Below are positions 8,848 through 16,097 of a stretch of DNA of 27,904 nucleotides, piece by piece (the first letter of the stretch is position 1; each line of letters begins with the position of its first letter). This stretch comes from an uncultured Sutterella sp. (GTDB lineage: Bacteria; Pseudomonadota; Gammaproteobacteria; Burkholderiales; Burkholderiaceae_F). The notes beneath the pieces are model-generated. The model was not told the origin of the DNA, did not search any database, and was given only the letters and a program-made list of their open reading frames with translations. Position numbers and translations under genes: made by a program. Location: the NCBI GenBank assembly GCA_900542195.1, contig UQNA01000036.1:1-27904 (forward strand), written 5' to 3'.

Positions 8848-9789
8848 GTGAAGTTCAAGGTTTTTACGGCCTCAGCGGCTCTCTTCTTTTCTTCAATTTC
8901 TTTTGCCTCTACACCAATCTCTGAGCTAAACATCAGTTATGTAAAACCACCGTTTGTTCTTCAGCTTTTGGTATTAAAGGACCATAAGCTTTTAGAGAAA
9001 GAATTCGAAAAGGATGGCATCAAAGTCAATTGGCACAATATGGGAACTAGTCCGGAAGCTGCTCGTGCGATGGGTGCAGGCGCTCTTGATATTGCCGGAA
9101 ACATGAATACAGCCGCTTTGTTGATGATTAATGCGGAAGGACTGCCAATTCGAGTAGTGACAGGTTTAGCAAGACCAACTTCGAATTTTGCGCTTGTCTC
9201 TAAACCTGGCACCAACCTCTCAATAAAAGACTTAAAAGGAAAGAAAGTCGCTGGTCCTAAAGGAACATTCCTTCATCAGCTTTTAGTCGCCGCCTTAGAA
9301 AAAGAAGGTCTTACGGAAAAAGACGTTCAGTTCGTAAGTATGGGCATTCCTAAAGCACTCAGTACCATTCTTGCTGGTCAAGCCGATGCTGCTTTGGTTG
9401 CAAGCAGTGCACTAATTAAAGCCAACAAAGCCGGTGCTCCAAGCATCGTCTCTGCTGAAGGTTTAGTGCAGCCGACACTGGTCATGACAACAACGGAAAA
9501 ATTTGCGAAAGAACATCCGGACATCGTGGCCCGCGTAAACAAAGTCTATAAACAGGCTCTTGACTGGATGAATAAGAATCCTGAAAAAACTGCAGAAATG
9601 GGAGCCAAAGAGCACGGCATTTCTGTAGAAAATTCAAAGACGCTCATTTCAAGAAGCCACTATTTCTCTGGCATGACTCCTCAGGATGTTAAAGATCTTG
9701 AGGTCAACAAAAAGTTTTTGAAAGAAAACAACATGATGAGAAAGGATGTCGATACAGCCAAGCTCATTCTTCCCGTTGCCTTTGAATAA
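8848..9789 (+). CDS. ABC transporter substrate-binding protein, NMT1/THI5 (SsuA/TauA-like) family, copy 1
   Basis: Periplasmic solute-binding protein of the nitrate/taurine/pyrimidine-type ABC importers. The start is the GTG at 8848, preceded by AAGGAG at 8836-8841; an upstream TTG at 8827 is rejected because the Shine-Dalgarno would lie inside the gene. This gives 313 residues with a signal peptide ending near SSISFA. Family features are ISYVKPPF in the first strand, the MNTAALLM loop, DLKGKKVAGPKGTFLHQ and the GQADAALVA hinge. It is by eye roughly half identical to the SBP at 15156, of the same length, but has no permease or ATPase beside it and so may share the transporter encoded at 13657-15143. 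An FmdE-like gene follows after 28 nt. The substrate cannot be read from sequence. Confidence 0.88.
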   Translation: MKFKVFTASAALFFSSISFASTPISELNISYVKPPFVLQLLVLKDHKLLEKEFEKDGIKVNWHNMGTSPEAARAMGAGALDIAGNMNTAALLMINAEGLPIRVVTGLARPTSNFALVSKPGTNLSIKDLKGKKVAGPKGTFLHQLLVAALEKEGLTEKDVQFVSMGIPKALSTILAGQADAALVASSALIKANKAGAPSIVSAEGLVQPTLVMTTTEKFAKEHPDIVARVNKVYKQALDWMNKNPEKTAEMGAKEHGISVENSKTLISRSHYFSGMTPQDVKDLEVNKKFLKENNMMRKDVDTAKLILPVAFE

Positions 9790-9817
9790 TGTTTTACTTT
9801 TTTTATTGAGTACTGAA

Positions 9818-10351
9818 ATGCAAACTGAAGAAATCAAAGTTACCGAAAATGGAAAAACAATCACCACACTTACGCTGGAGGATTGCGAAAAATACCATGG
9901 CCTAAAAAGATGCGGCGGCCTAGCATTGTGCTTTCGTATGCTGAAAATGGCTTTAGACGAGTTGGTCCCTGAAGGAGAAGTAGCTCGGAGAAATCTTATT
10001 ACGTTCAAAACTGCTTTTGCCGGTCCTGGTATTACTGATTCTGCAGAAATGATCGGAAGATGCGTTACAAGAAAACGTTTCTTAGTTCTTCCAGACGAAT
10101 TTGTTGATGCTCCGGAATGCATCTTTGGAAAACTCTATTTTGAGATTGGGTATGGCTCCAAAGTAATGAAAATTACGGCCAAGGAAGGAGTAATCACACC
10201 TGAATTCTTAAAGGCTGGTCGGAAGTTTTATACCGGCACTGCTAATGAAGAAGAAACTGAGGTATGGATTGGCTTTAAAGGCAAACTCTATGATGCCGTA
10301 TTGAATTCTGAAATGAAAGATATCGTTAAGACTGAAATCGTCAATATTTAG
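9818..10351 (+). CDS. FmdE-like protein, copy 1
   Basis: Cytosolic protein (no signal peptide) related to the N-terminal domain of formylmethanofuran dehydrogenase subunit E. The start chosen is the ATG at 9818 (177 residues); an upstream in-frame start would overlap the SBP gene. The segment KYHGLKRCGGLALCFRMLKMAL corresponds to the family's HGHxCPGLALGYR motif, and GITDSAEMIGRCVT to the usual C-x2-DA(I/V)Q-x-(I/V)TGC region, but several ligand positions differ. It keeps one Cys in the first motif. It follows the SBP gene, and the same pairing recurs at 15156-16621, so its role is probably linked to the imported substrate. Function is unknown; methanogenesis is not implied. Confidence 0.7.
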   Translation: MQTEEIKVTENGKTITTLTLEDCEKYHGLKRCGGLALCFRMLKMALDELVPEGEVARRNLITFKTAFAGPGITDSAEMIGRCVTRKRFLVLPDEFVDAPECIFGKLYFEIGYGSKVMKITAKEGVITPEFLKAGRKFYTGTANEEETEVWIGFKGKLYDAVLNSEMKDIVKTEIVNI

Positions 10352-10378
10352 AAACGCCTAAGCTGCCTTTATTGATTT

Positions 10379-10411
10379 GTCCGCCAGGATTCTCTCTAAG
10401 GCGGCTTTTTG
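10379..10411 (+). terminator. Intrinsic terminator after the first FmdE-like gene
   Basis: CCGCC (10381-10385) pairs with GGCGG (10400-10404), loop of 14 nt, followed directly by CTTTTTG. It ends the SBP-FmdE pair and sits at the left border of the DnaA-box region. Confidence 0.75.
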
Positions 10412-10412
10412 T

Positions 10413-10697
10413 TTATTCACAGAAAATGTTTGAACTACTTAGATCTTATTAAAAATTAAGATCTTAATAAAGTTATAGTAGAAGGGAAACTATTTTCTGT
10501 GGATAATTTTAAATAATTCTGATTTTTCAACCTGTTAGAAGAGTTTAGTCTGTTGAAAAATCTCTGATAACTTTGTAGGAGATTTGTGGATAATTTTTTT
10601 TTTCTCTGGAGCCAGAAGATATTCACAAAGAATCAAACAACAATTCACATCTTTTTGTGGATTATTTGCAGTCATTTTTTTGATGGAATTTTTCACA
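10413..10697. other. Candidate oriC, left DnaA-box cluster
   Basis: Exact TTATNCACA matches: 10413-10421 (plus orientation), 10498-10506 and 10585-10593 (minus orientation). One-mismatch boxes: 10619-10627, 10656-10664 and 10689-10697. Between the first two exact boxes lie two GATCTTA-type 13-mers (10442-10454, 10460-10472) that resemble the GATCTNTTNTTTT unwinding repeats of E. coli oriC. Together with the cluster at 11952-12743 this is far denser than chance would give. Confidence 0.72.
10440..10506. other. Basal unwinding element 1: AT-rich 13-mers, TAG trios, DnaA box
   Basis: In order: AT-rich GATCTTA repeats (10442-10472); the trinucleotides TAG-TAG-AAG (10476-10484); a 13-nt spacer; the exact DnaA box TGTGGATAA (10498-10506). 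This is the arrangement of a DnaA-trio unwinding element as known from Bacillus subtilis, and it is repeated with identical spacing at 12011-12044. Confidence 0.6.
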
Positions 10698-10712
10698 ACC
10701 ACAAAGTTGTGA
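10693..10712 (+). other. Perfect 7-bp hairpin
   Basis: TCACAAC (10693-10699) and GTTGTGA (10706-10712) around a CACAAA loop, with no T run after it. It marks the right edge of the left box cluster. A separate 15-nt palindrome, CCGGGAATTTCCCGG, lies at 10732-10746 and could be an operator for the downstream genes. Confidence 0.4.
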
Positions 10713-10774
10713 GTTGACTACCAAGTAGTATCCGGGAATTTCCCGGCTTTAAGCCTTCTCTCTGTGGAGCTAAA

Positions 10775-10834
10775 ATGAAAAACGCTTTTAAAAAGCTACA
10801 GTCATGGCTAGGTAGCACTCTGTGCCTCCTTTAA
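10775..10834 (+). CDS. Possible 19-residue leader peptide upstream of the exported flavodoxin
   Basis: A short frame with ATG at 10775 and TAA at 10832-10834, preceded by GGAG at 10766-10769 with 5-nt spacing, a well-placed Shine-Dalgarno. The peptide is basic at the start (MKNAFKK) and hydrophobic at the end, compatible with a leader peptide or a small membrane-active peptide. The segment 10780-10912 is visibly richer in GC than its surroundings. A second frame, GTG 10822 to TAA 10932 (36 codons, Arg-rich), runs into the start of the flavodoxin gene. I recognise neither, and a dispersed intergenic repeat is an alternative. Confidence 0.3.
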   Translation: MKNAFKKLQSWLGSTLCLL

Positions 10835-10924
10835 CGTTTCGCCGTCGTCGTGATCCTTTAATCTTCGCCTCTGGGCGTCGCGTGAATGATCCGATTCCTG
10901 AGGCAATGCTAAATGGAGCTATCT

Positions 10925-11773
10925 ATGGTTAAGTCAACGACTCTTCTTCTTTCTATCCTCTCTGCTATTTCATTTTCAGTTCATGCTGCTGATGCCGTTT
11001 CTTCAGCGTCTATTCCGAAACCGACAACAGAAAATAAAAGCATCGACGCAATAACATCGGCTACGATTGTTCCCGAGTCTCTTCGTGTTACTGCTATTTC
11101 TACAGGATTTACTGAGAGTAAAGCCAAGAAAGTTTTATTTGTTGTTGGAGATCCGCGTTTCGAGAGCTCTTTAGAAGGTTTTTTGGTTAATTCGGCAATC
11201 AATTTTTTTAAACAAAAAGGATATGAAGTTGAAGTAAGAGACTTATACAAGCTTAAATTCAATCCGGTTCTCTCACCGGAAACCTTTTACCACGCCAAAG
11301 ATGGCTTTGGTCCTACGCCACAAGACATTGTTCCTGAGCAAAAATTTGTTTCTCAAGCTGACTACATTATCTTCTGTTATCCGAATTGGCACGATAGCCC
11401 AAACGCAATAACTAAAGGTTATATGGAGAGAGTTTTTTCTAAGCAGTTCGCTTATAAAGACACTCCCAAAGGCTTAGAAGGAATGCTCAAAGGAAAAGGC
11501 ATCTATACCATTATGAATGCTGGTTGGCTTGGAGGCGGCCAGGGTACAGTGGGAGATGGTATCGGAAAATTGGATAAAGTATGGGATAAGTACTTGAATG
11601 CTTATAAAGTTGTTGATGATGACACCGCAGGTTTTTGGGGCGTAACTAATATAGGACGATTCGTCAACGACCAAAGTCCGAAGAACACCGATCCCGAGTA
11701 CAAAAAGCAATTAGAGAATTTGGCAAAAGTATTAGAGGCTCGCCTCAATAGAGATTTTTTCAACAACAAATAA
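10925..11773 (+). CDS. Exported flavodoxin-fold NAD(P)H:quinone-oxidoreductase-like protein
   Basis: Flavodoxin_2 family (MdaB/KefF-like) by the strand KKVLFVVGDPRFESSLEGFL, then SQADYIIFCYPNWHDSPNAITKGYMERVFSKQFAY and KGIYTIMNAGWLGG. The start is the ATG at 10925, with GGAG at 10915-10918 and 6-nt spacing; an ATG at 10913 overlaps that Shine-Dalgarno. The first 21 residues form a Sec-type signal peptide (cleavage after SVHA), so the enzyme is exported, unlike its cytosolic relatives. In the linker, residues 41-47 read DAITSAT, which resembles the ApbE flavin-transferase target D-x-x-(S/T)-(S/G)-A-T. The gene sits between the two DnaA-box clusters. A role in periplasmic flavin-dependent reduction is inferred. 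Confidence 0.82.
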   Translation: MVKSTTLLLSILSAISFSVHAADAVSSASIPKPTTENKSIDAITSATIVPESLRVTAISTGFTESKAKKVLFVVGDPRFESSLEGFLVNSAINFFKQKGYEVEVRDLYKLKFNPVLSPETFYHAKDGFGPTPQDIVPEQKFVSQADYIIFCYPNWHDSPNAITKGYMERVFSKQFAYKDTPKGLEGMLKGKGIYTIMNAGWLGGGQGTVGDGIGKLDKVWDKYLNAYKVVDDDTAGFWGVTNIGRFVNDQSPKNTDPEYKKQLENLAKVLEARLNRDFFNNK

Positions 11774-11801
11774 AGTCTTCTCTCAACTAAGGCTCAATAA
11801 C

Positions 11802-11930
11802 GCGATCTGACAAAGATGAAGTATCAAGAGAATCTGCGAATCGTGCTTCATTTGTCGGATCGCTTGTGAACTTCCGCAGACTTATGGCAGCGGCTTCACC
11901 GGAGCGTGGTCCGGCTTCTAGCGATTTTTT
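11802..11930 (+). ncRNA. Candidate structured RNA: long hairpin plus pseudoknot
   Basis: An 18-bp hairpin (11802-11821 with 11846-11863; one G-U pair and a 2-nt bulge) encloses a 24-nt loop. Loop bases TCTGCG (11833-11838) are complementary to CGCAGA (11875-11880), which would form a pseudoknot. A smaller stem CCGGA/TCCGG (11899-11903, 11910-11914) and a T run (11925-11930) follow. The segment is visibly GC-richer than its AT-rich surroundings. Both strands also keep a frame open through it: plus strand to TAG at 11938-11940, and minus strand from a TTG near 11938 to TAG near 11788. A small gene, a gene remnant or a dispersed repeat therefore remain alternatives. It could also act as the 3' end of the flavodoxin transcript. 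Confidence 0.4.
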
Positions 11931-11951
11931 ACCCAAATAGCAACTCCATTG

Positions 11952-12743
11952 TTATCCACTCATTTAGCTCGCACTACTTATATCTTGTCATTTATATAAT
12001 TTTTATAATGAAGTAGTAGTAGACATATTCTTTTTTGTGGATAACTTAATTTGTTTGATTATTTTCAAAGAGTTATAAACGTTGTCAGTGTTGAAATCAA
12101 ACCAATAACTTGGTAGAGAGTGTGTGAATAACTCAGGCAAAAGTTTTGTAATTTTAATATCCACAAGAAAGCCAACCGTTATCCACAGATTTTTGTGGAT
12201 TATTCTGGCTTCAAACAGACTATATAGGAATCGGATTTTTGGCAAATTTCTCTTCCAGTTATTATTGCCGGCTATAAGCCATTTCTTTCCGCCTCTTTGC
12301 TACCGGTGCAATAAAGAATCTTAACCAAGAAGACAGATTGTATTTTGATGGATTCCTATAAAGAAAATCTTTTATTAAATCAAAGAATTAATAATATTTG
12401 TTTGGTTTTGATAACTAAATAACAGTTAAAAAATTTAGCTCAAAATCTTCAGTGAGCTTCGTTCTCAAGAAGCAGCAAGGAAGAAAAGAATTATTGATGA
12501 GGTCTTGATCGAGATTTGCTCAAAGATAGTTGTCTTTTCTTTTACACATTTCGGAAGGCAGCTTCTTTATCTCCTATATATATATTATCTATTAAATAGA
12601 TATAGAAGTGTTTGAATTTTTCGTTGATAACTTATAAAAATTATTTAATAACAATAAGTTAATATGAATTTGCATTGTGGATATTTATAAGAAATCAATG
12701 TAGACGAATTGTGGATAACTTTTTAAAAGCGGACTTATCCACA
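11952..12743. other. Candidate oriC, right DnaA-box cluster
   Basis: Exact TTATNCACA matches: 12036-12044, 12123-12131 and 12710-12718 in minus orientation; 12179-12187 and 12735-12743 in plus orientation. One-mismatch boxes: 11952-11960, 12157-12165, 12194-12202, 12676-12684. The 15-mer TTTTTGTGGATTATT at 12190-12204 also occurs in the left cluster at 10652-10666. The remainder of the 1157-bp gene-free stretch (11774-12930) is AT-rich, with an alternating TA run at 12573-12588. One start-less frame (12439-12615) is open for 58 codons but I do not call it a gene. Confidence 0.75.
11976..12044. other. Basal unwinding element 2: AT-rich DUE, TAG trios, DnaA box
   Basis: In order: AT-rich segment 11977-12009; AAG-TAG-TAG-TAG (12011-12022); 13-nt spacer; exact DnaA box TGTGGATAA (12036-12044). 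Read from the box outward the trio strand is 3'-GAT-GAT-GAT-GAA-5', matching the DnaA-trio pattern bound by the DnaA filament during unwinding. Confidence 0.68.
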
Positions 12744-12930
12744 AAATTTATAAGTTACTCAAATATTGTCAACAAATTACTGACATAAGTTGGGAGTTTT
12801 TTTCGCCTAAATCGGTTCTTCACCACTTCCAATAATTGAAATCAGACAATCCAAAAAGGAAATAATCGAGTAAAGTTACCAAGTGTTAAGTGAATAAAAT
12901 GTTTTCTACACAAAGTAAAAAAGGTTATTG

Positions 12931-13599
12931 ATGAAAAAACTTTTAGTATTGACATGTTTAACCTCTTCTTTGGTCCTTAGCGGCTGTGCCCCGGTACTTA
13001 TCGGTTCAGCTGCCGTAGGCGGAACAGCCGTTGCAGTTGACAGACGCAGCGTTGGTGACGTAACTAATGACGGAGTAATTGAAACAAAGGCTAGCGTCCA
13101 GTTGGCTCAAGCAAATTTCTCTTCCAGTCATATTACGGTTACGGCCTACGAAGGGAGAGTATTGCTGACCGGCGAAGTCGGTTCTGAAGATGACAAAGAA
13201 AAGGCCGGTGAAATCGTTAAGTCTATTAACGGTGTAACTAACGTCTATAACGAACTGGCAGTAATGAATAACGTTCCTTTTACTACAAGAATGAACGACT
13301 CGTTAACAGCAAGTAAAGTCAGAGCAGCTCTTCTAGATAATAAGGATGTTACGTTAACTTCTCTGAAAGTAACCGTCGACCGAGGAATCGCTTATTTGAT
13401 GGGAACGGTAACTCAGCGCGAGGCAGATATCATCACTGCAGTTGCCGCTAAAGTCCCGGGGGTCGTCAAAGTTGTGACTCTGATGGAAATTATTACGCCG
13501 GAAGAATTGGAGAGGAGAAAGTTAATCAAAGAGAACCCCTCCGCAGTCACTGAAAAAACGGAAGTCCAGACCGGAGCAGAAACAATTCCTATAAATTAA
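12931..13599 (+). CDS. dolP: BON-domain outer-membrane lipoprotein (DolP/YraP-like)
   Basis: Envelope-integrity lipoprotein with two BON phospholipid-binding domains. The start is the ATG at 12931, with AAGG at 12921-12924; a TTG one codon upstream is rejected. The lipobox LSGC places the lipidated cysteine at residue 19. BON 1 covers about residues 50-115 (VTAYEGRVLLTGEVGSEDDK) and BON 2 about 120-195 (VTVDRGIAYLMGTVTQREA), each with the typical GxV pattern. The 222-residue length fits DolP-type two-BON proteins. It lies between the candidate origin and the iron-regulated ABC operon. In many proteobacteria the family sits near diaA/yraN, which are absent here, so the symbol is by domain architecture. 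Confidence 0.85.
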   Translation: MKKLLVLTCLTSSLVLSGCAPVLIGSAAVGGTAVAVDRRSVGDVTNDGVIETKASVQLAQANFSSSHITVTAYEGRVLLTGEVGSEDDKEKAGEIVKSINGVTNVYNELAVMNNVPFTTRMNDSLTASKVRAALLDNKDVTLTSLKVTVDRGIAYLMGTVTQREADIITAVAAKVPGVVKVVTLMEIITPEELERRKLIKENPSAVTEKTEVQTGAETIPIN

Positions 13600-13610
13600 A
13601 ATAGTGAATT

Positions 13611-13629
13611 GATAATAATTCTCATTTAA
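13611..13629. promoter_or_regulatory. Fur-like iron box before the ABC operon
   Basis: GATAATAATTCTCATTTAA matches 13 of 19 Fur consensus positions, and ATAATTCTCATT is shared exactly with the box at 8768-8786. It lies 27 nt before the permease start, placed to overlap a promoter or the transcription start. Confidence 0.65.
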
Positions 13630-13656
13630 AATAACAAAAATTTTTGAGGATTCCAA

Positions 13657-14406
13657 GTGAGTAAAAATGCTTTTAATTTGCTGATTGTTCCGGCGGTGAT
13701 TTTGATCGTCTGGGCTTTCGTTGCACATTTAGGCATTTTTAACTCATTCTTGCTTCCTCCTCCGGAGCAGGTCTTAGAAAGTTTTGGACAGCTCATCAAA
13801 GATGGGACCTTAGGAACCCATATTTTGGCGAGTTCCATGAGATCTTTAGGCGGTTTCTGCATCGCAGCCTTAATAGCGCTTCCGACTGCTTATATTTGCT
13901 ATTACTCGACTAAAACCGAGAGAAGATTAAAGTTGGTAATGGAAGCTCTGCGATTCATCCCGCCTCTCTCATTGGTTCCTTTGCTTATTCTTTGGCTCGG
14001 CATCGGAGAGGCTTCAAAAGTCGCTATCGTAATTTTGGCTAGTTTCTTTCCTATCTACTTCAATGCCTTATCAGGTTTCAGACAGATAGATAAGAATTTC
14101 ACTGAGCTGGCTACCGTTTTACGTCTTAATAAAAAAGAAAAATTTTTCCATGTAGAGCTTCCCGGATCCCTTCCCAGCGTTCTTACCGGACTTCGTTTGG
14201 GATTCGGTTATTCCTGGAGAGCTTTAGTCGGTGCCGAGTTGATTGCTGCATCGTCAGGACTCGGATATCTGATTGGAGACGCGAGCGAAATGTCCCAAAC
14301 CGATAAAGTGTTTGTGGGCATTTTCAGTATTGCCATTCTCGGCATTTTGGGAGATCAGTTATTTGTGTGGATTACTCATAAATTTTCTCCTTGGATGAAG
14401 AAATAA
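13657..14406 (+). CDS. ABC transporter permease, SsuC/TauC (nitrate/sulfonate/taurine) family
   Basis: Inner-membrane channel subunit. The start is a GTG at 13657 with GAGGA at 13646-13650 and 6-nt spacing; 249 residues. The first helix is LLIVPAVILIVWAFVAHL, and about five more hydrophobic segments follow. The cytoplasmic coupling (EAA-type) loop reads ELATVLRLNKKEKFFHVELPG and is followed by SLPSVLTGLRLGFGYSWRALVGAEL, typical of this permease family. Its stop overlaps the ATPase start (TAATG). It is first in a permease-ATPase-SBP-FmdE operon under a Fur-like box. Confidence 0.93.
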   Translation: MSKNAFNLLIVPAVILIVWAFVAHLGIFNSFLLPPPEQVLESFGQLIKDGTLGTHILASSMRSLGGFCIAALIALPTAYICYYSTKTERRLKLVMEALRFIPPLSLVPLLILWLGIGEASKVAIVILASFFPIYFNALSGFRQIDKNFTELATVLRLNKKEKFFHVELPGSLPSVLTGLRLGFGYSWRALVGAELIAASSGLGYLIGDASEMSQTDKVFVGIFSIAILGILGDQLFVWITHKFSPWMKK

Positions 14407-15143
14407 TGGCTTCCGGAATCAAAATAGAAAACTTAAAGAAAAGTTTTAACTCTGCTAAAGGCATTATCACTCCAATTGATAATTTCTCTTTGGATATCTC
14501 TGCCAATGAACTTACAACCGTTATAGGTAAAAGCGGTTGCGGTAAGACAACCCTTTTAAAGCTCATCAGCGGCATTGAAAAGGCCGACGAAGGAAAGGTC
14601 ATTTTTTATGACAAAGACGGACAAGAAATTAAAGAACCGAGAATTTCATATGTGTTTCAAGAAGCTCGGCTCCTGCCCTGGAAAACGGTAGGACAGAATC
14701 TTGAGCTTCCCATTCGTCATGAAGAAGAAACAATTAGAAAAAAACTTGTTAAGGAAGCTCTCGAGTTAGTTTGTCTCGGTGATATTCAGGACTTGTATCC
14801 AAGTGAACTTTCCGGGGGGATGGCTCAACGTGTTGGTTTGGCCCGTGGGGTGATATCTAAACCGGATATTCTCCTATTAGATGAACCTTTTAGTGCTCTG
14901 GATTTTATGACCAGAACTAAGTTACAGTCTGATTTCTCCAGACTGCAAAAAGAACTATCGATGACGATGCTGATGATCACTCATGACATAAATGAAGCTG
15001 TTTTTCTTAGTCATCGAGTTATCTATCTGAATCATGGGAAAGCCGAAAAAGATTTAAAAATCGACGTAGAAACCCCTCGGCAAATTGGAGATTCTCGTCT
15101 TTTGAACTACCAAAATTACCTCTTACACTCTGTTTTTAAATAA
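14406..15143 (+). CDS. ABC transporter ATP-binding protein, SsuB/TauB family
   Basis: Energises import through the permease at 13657. The start is the ATG at 14406, sharing its A with the permease stop; 245 residues. All nucleotide-binding motifs are intact: Walker A GKSGCGKTT (41-49), Q-loop VFQEARLLPW (Q85), signature LSGGMAQR (135-142), Walker B ILLLDEP (D159, E160), D-loop SALD and switch His in ITHD (H193). The LLPWKTV element after the Q-loop is typical of the nitrate/taurine/sulfonate branch. The SBP starts 12 nt downstream with its own AAGGA. Confidence 0.95.
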   Translation: MASGIKIENLKKSFNSAKGIITPIDNFSLDISANELTTVIGKSGCGKTTLLKLISGIEKADEGKVIFYDKDGQEIKEPRISYVFQEARLLPWKTVGQNLELPIRHEEETIRKKLVKEALELVCLGDIQDLYPSELSGGMAQRVGLARGVISKPDILLLDEPFSALDFMTRTKLQSDFSRLQKELSMTMLMITHDINEAVFLSHRVIYLNHGKAEKDLKIDVETPRQIGDSRLLNYQNYLLHSVFK

Positions 15144-15155
15144 GGATTATTAATA

Positions 15156-16097
15156 ATGAAACTGAAATCAGTACTCTCTGCTCTCGTACTTTCCATGGCT
15201 GCTGCCAGCGTATTTGCTGCTCCTTCAGAAATCAATATTGCTTATGTGAAGGCCCCGTTCAATCTGCAGAACATGGTGATGAAGCATAACAACATGCTCG
15301 AGAACGAGTTCAAGAAAGACGGTATCAAGATTAAATGGCACGACATCACTTCCGGCGCTAAACAGACGCAGGCTATGGCAGCCGGTTCCCTGGACGTCAG
15401 CGCCACAATGAATACCGCTTCATTATTAATGGCTAACTCTGCCGGTAATCCTGTTGTCGTCGCAACAGGCGTAGCTCACCCGACAAAAGTTTTTGCTATC
15501 GTCGGCAAACCGGGCCCGCAGATGACGGTCAAAGACTTGAAGGGTAAGACTGTTGTCGGTCCGAAAGGCACTGTTCTTCATCAGACATTAGTTGCTGCTT
15601 TAACAAAGAACGGCATCGATCCGAAAGATGTCAACTTCATCTCTATGGATATTCCAAAGGGCATGACAGCCATGATGGCCGGTAAAGTTGACGCAGCTCT
15701 CTTGGCTGCCGGCGGTGTTATCAAAGCAAATGCAAACGGTGCAAAAACTATTGCTACAGCCGACGGTTACACAGAACCTAACCTCGTCATGACAGCTTCT
15801 AAGAAGTTTGCCGATGAAAATCCTGAAATCTTGAAGAGAATTGTTAAAGTCAACAGAGACGCTCTCGCTTGGATTAAGGCCAATCCGAAAGAAGCCTTAG
15901 AAATCGGTGCTAAAGAACACGGCATCTCTCTTAAAGACGCAGAAACTTTGAAGAACTGGAGCAACTACTACGATACTTTGACTGACGAAGATATCAAAGG
16001 CTTGGAAGCTGACCAGAAGTTCCTTAAGGAAAACGGCATGATTGAGAAGACCGTCAACGTTAAAGATCTCGTCTTACCGATGGCAATGCAGAAATGA
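15156..16097 (+). CDS. ABC transporter substrate-binding protein, NMT1/THI5 family, copy 2
   Basis: Periplasmic binding protein of the importer encoded immediately upstream; 313 residues with a signal peptide cleaved near ASVFA-APSE. Shared landmarks with copy 1 at 8848 are IAYVKAPF, MNTASLLM, DLKGKTVVGPKGTVLHQ, IGAKEHGIS and KFLKENGM, so the two are clear paralogues from duplication. Family members bind sulfonates, nitrate, pyrimidines or flavins; none of these is specified by the residues I can see. Iron-box control argues for an iron-linked nutrient, but that is inference. The stop overlaps the start of the FmdE-like gene (ATGATGA), indicating translational coupling. Confidence 0.92.
   Translation: MKLKSVLSALVLSMAAASVFAAPSEINIAYVKAPFNLQNMVMKHNNMLENEFKKDGIKIKWHDITSGAKQTQAMAAGSLDVSATMNTASLLMANSAGNPVVVATGVAHPTKVFAIVGKPGPQMTVKDLKGKTVVGPKGTVLHQTLVAALTKNGIDPKDVNFISMDIPKGMTAMMAGKVDAALLAAGGVIKANANGAKTIATADGYTEPNLVMTASKKFADENPEILKRIVKVNRDALAWIKANPKEALEIGAKEHGISLKDAETLKNWSNYYDTLTDEDIKGLEADQKFLKENGMIEKTVNVKDLVLPMAMQK

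Noticed and set aside
12124..12324. GTG-initiated 66-codon plus-strand frame
   Set aside because: It overlaps several DnaA boxes, has no Shine-Dalgarno, and its composition follows the AT-rich DNA.
12439..12615. Frame open for 58 codons in the right origin half
   Set aside because: There is no start codon near its beginning and no recognised similarity; it could be a decayed gene but is not supportable.
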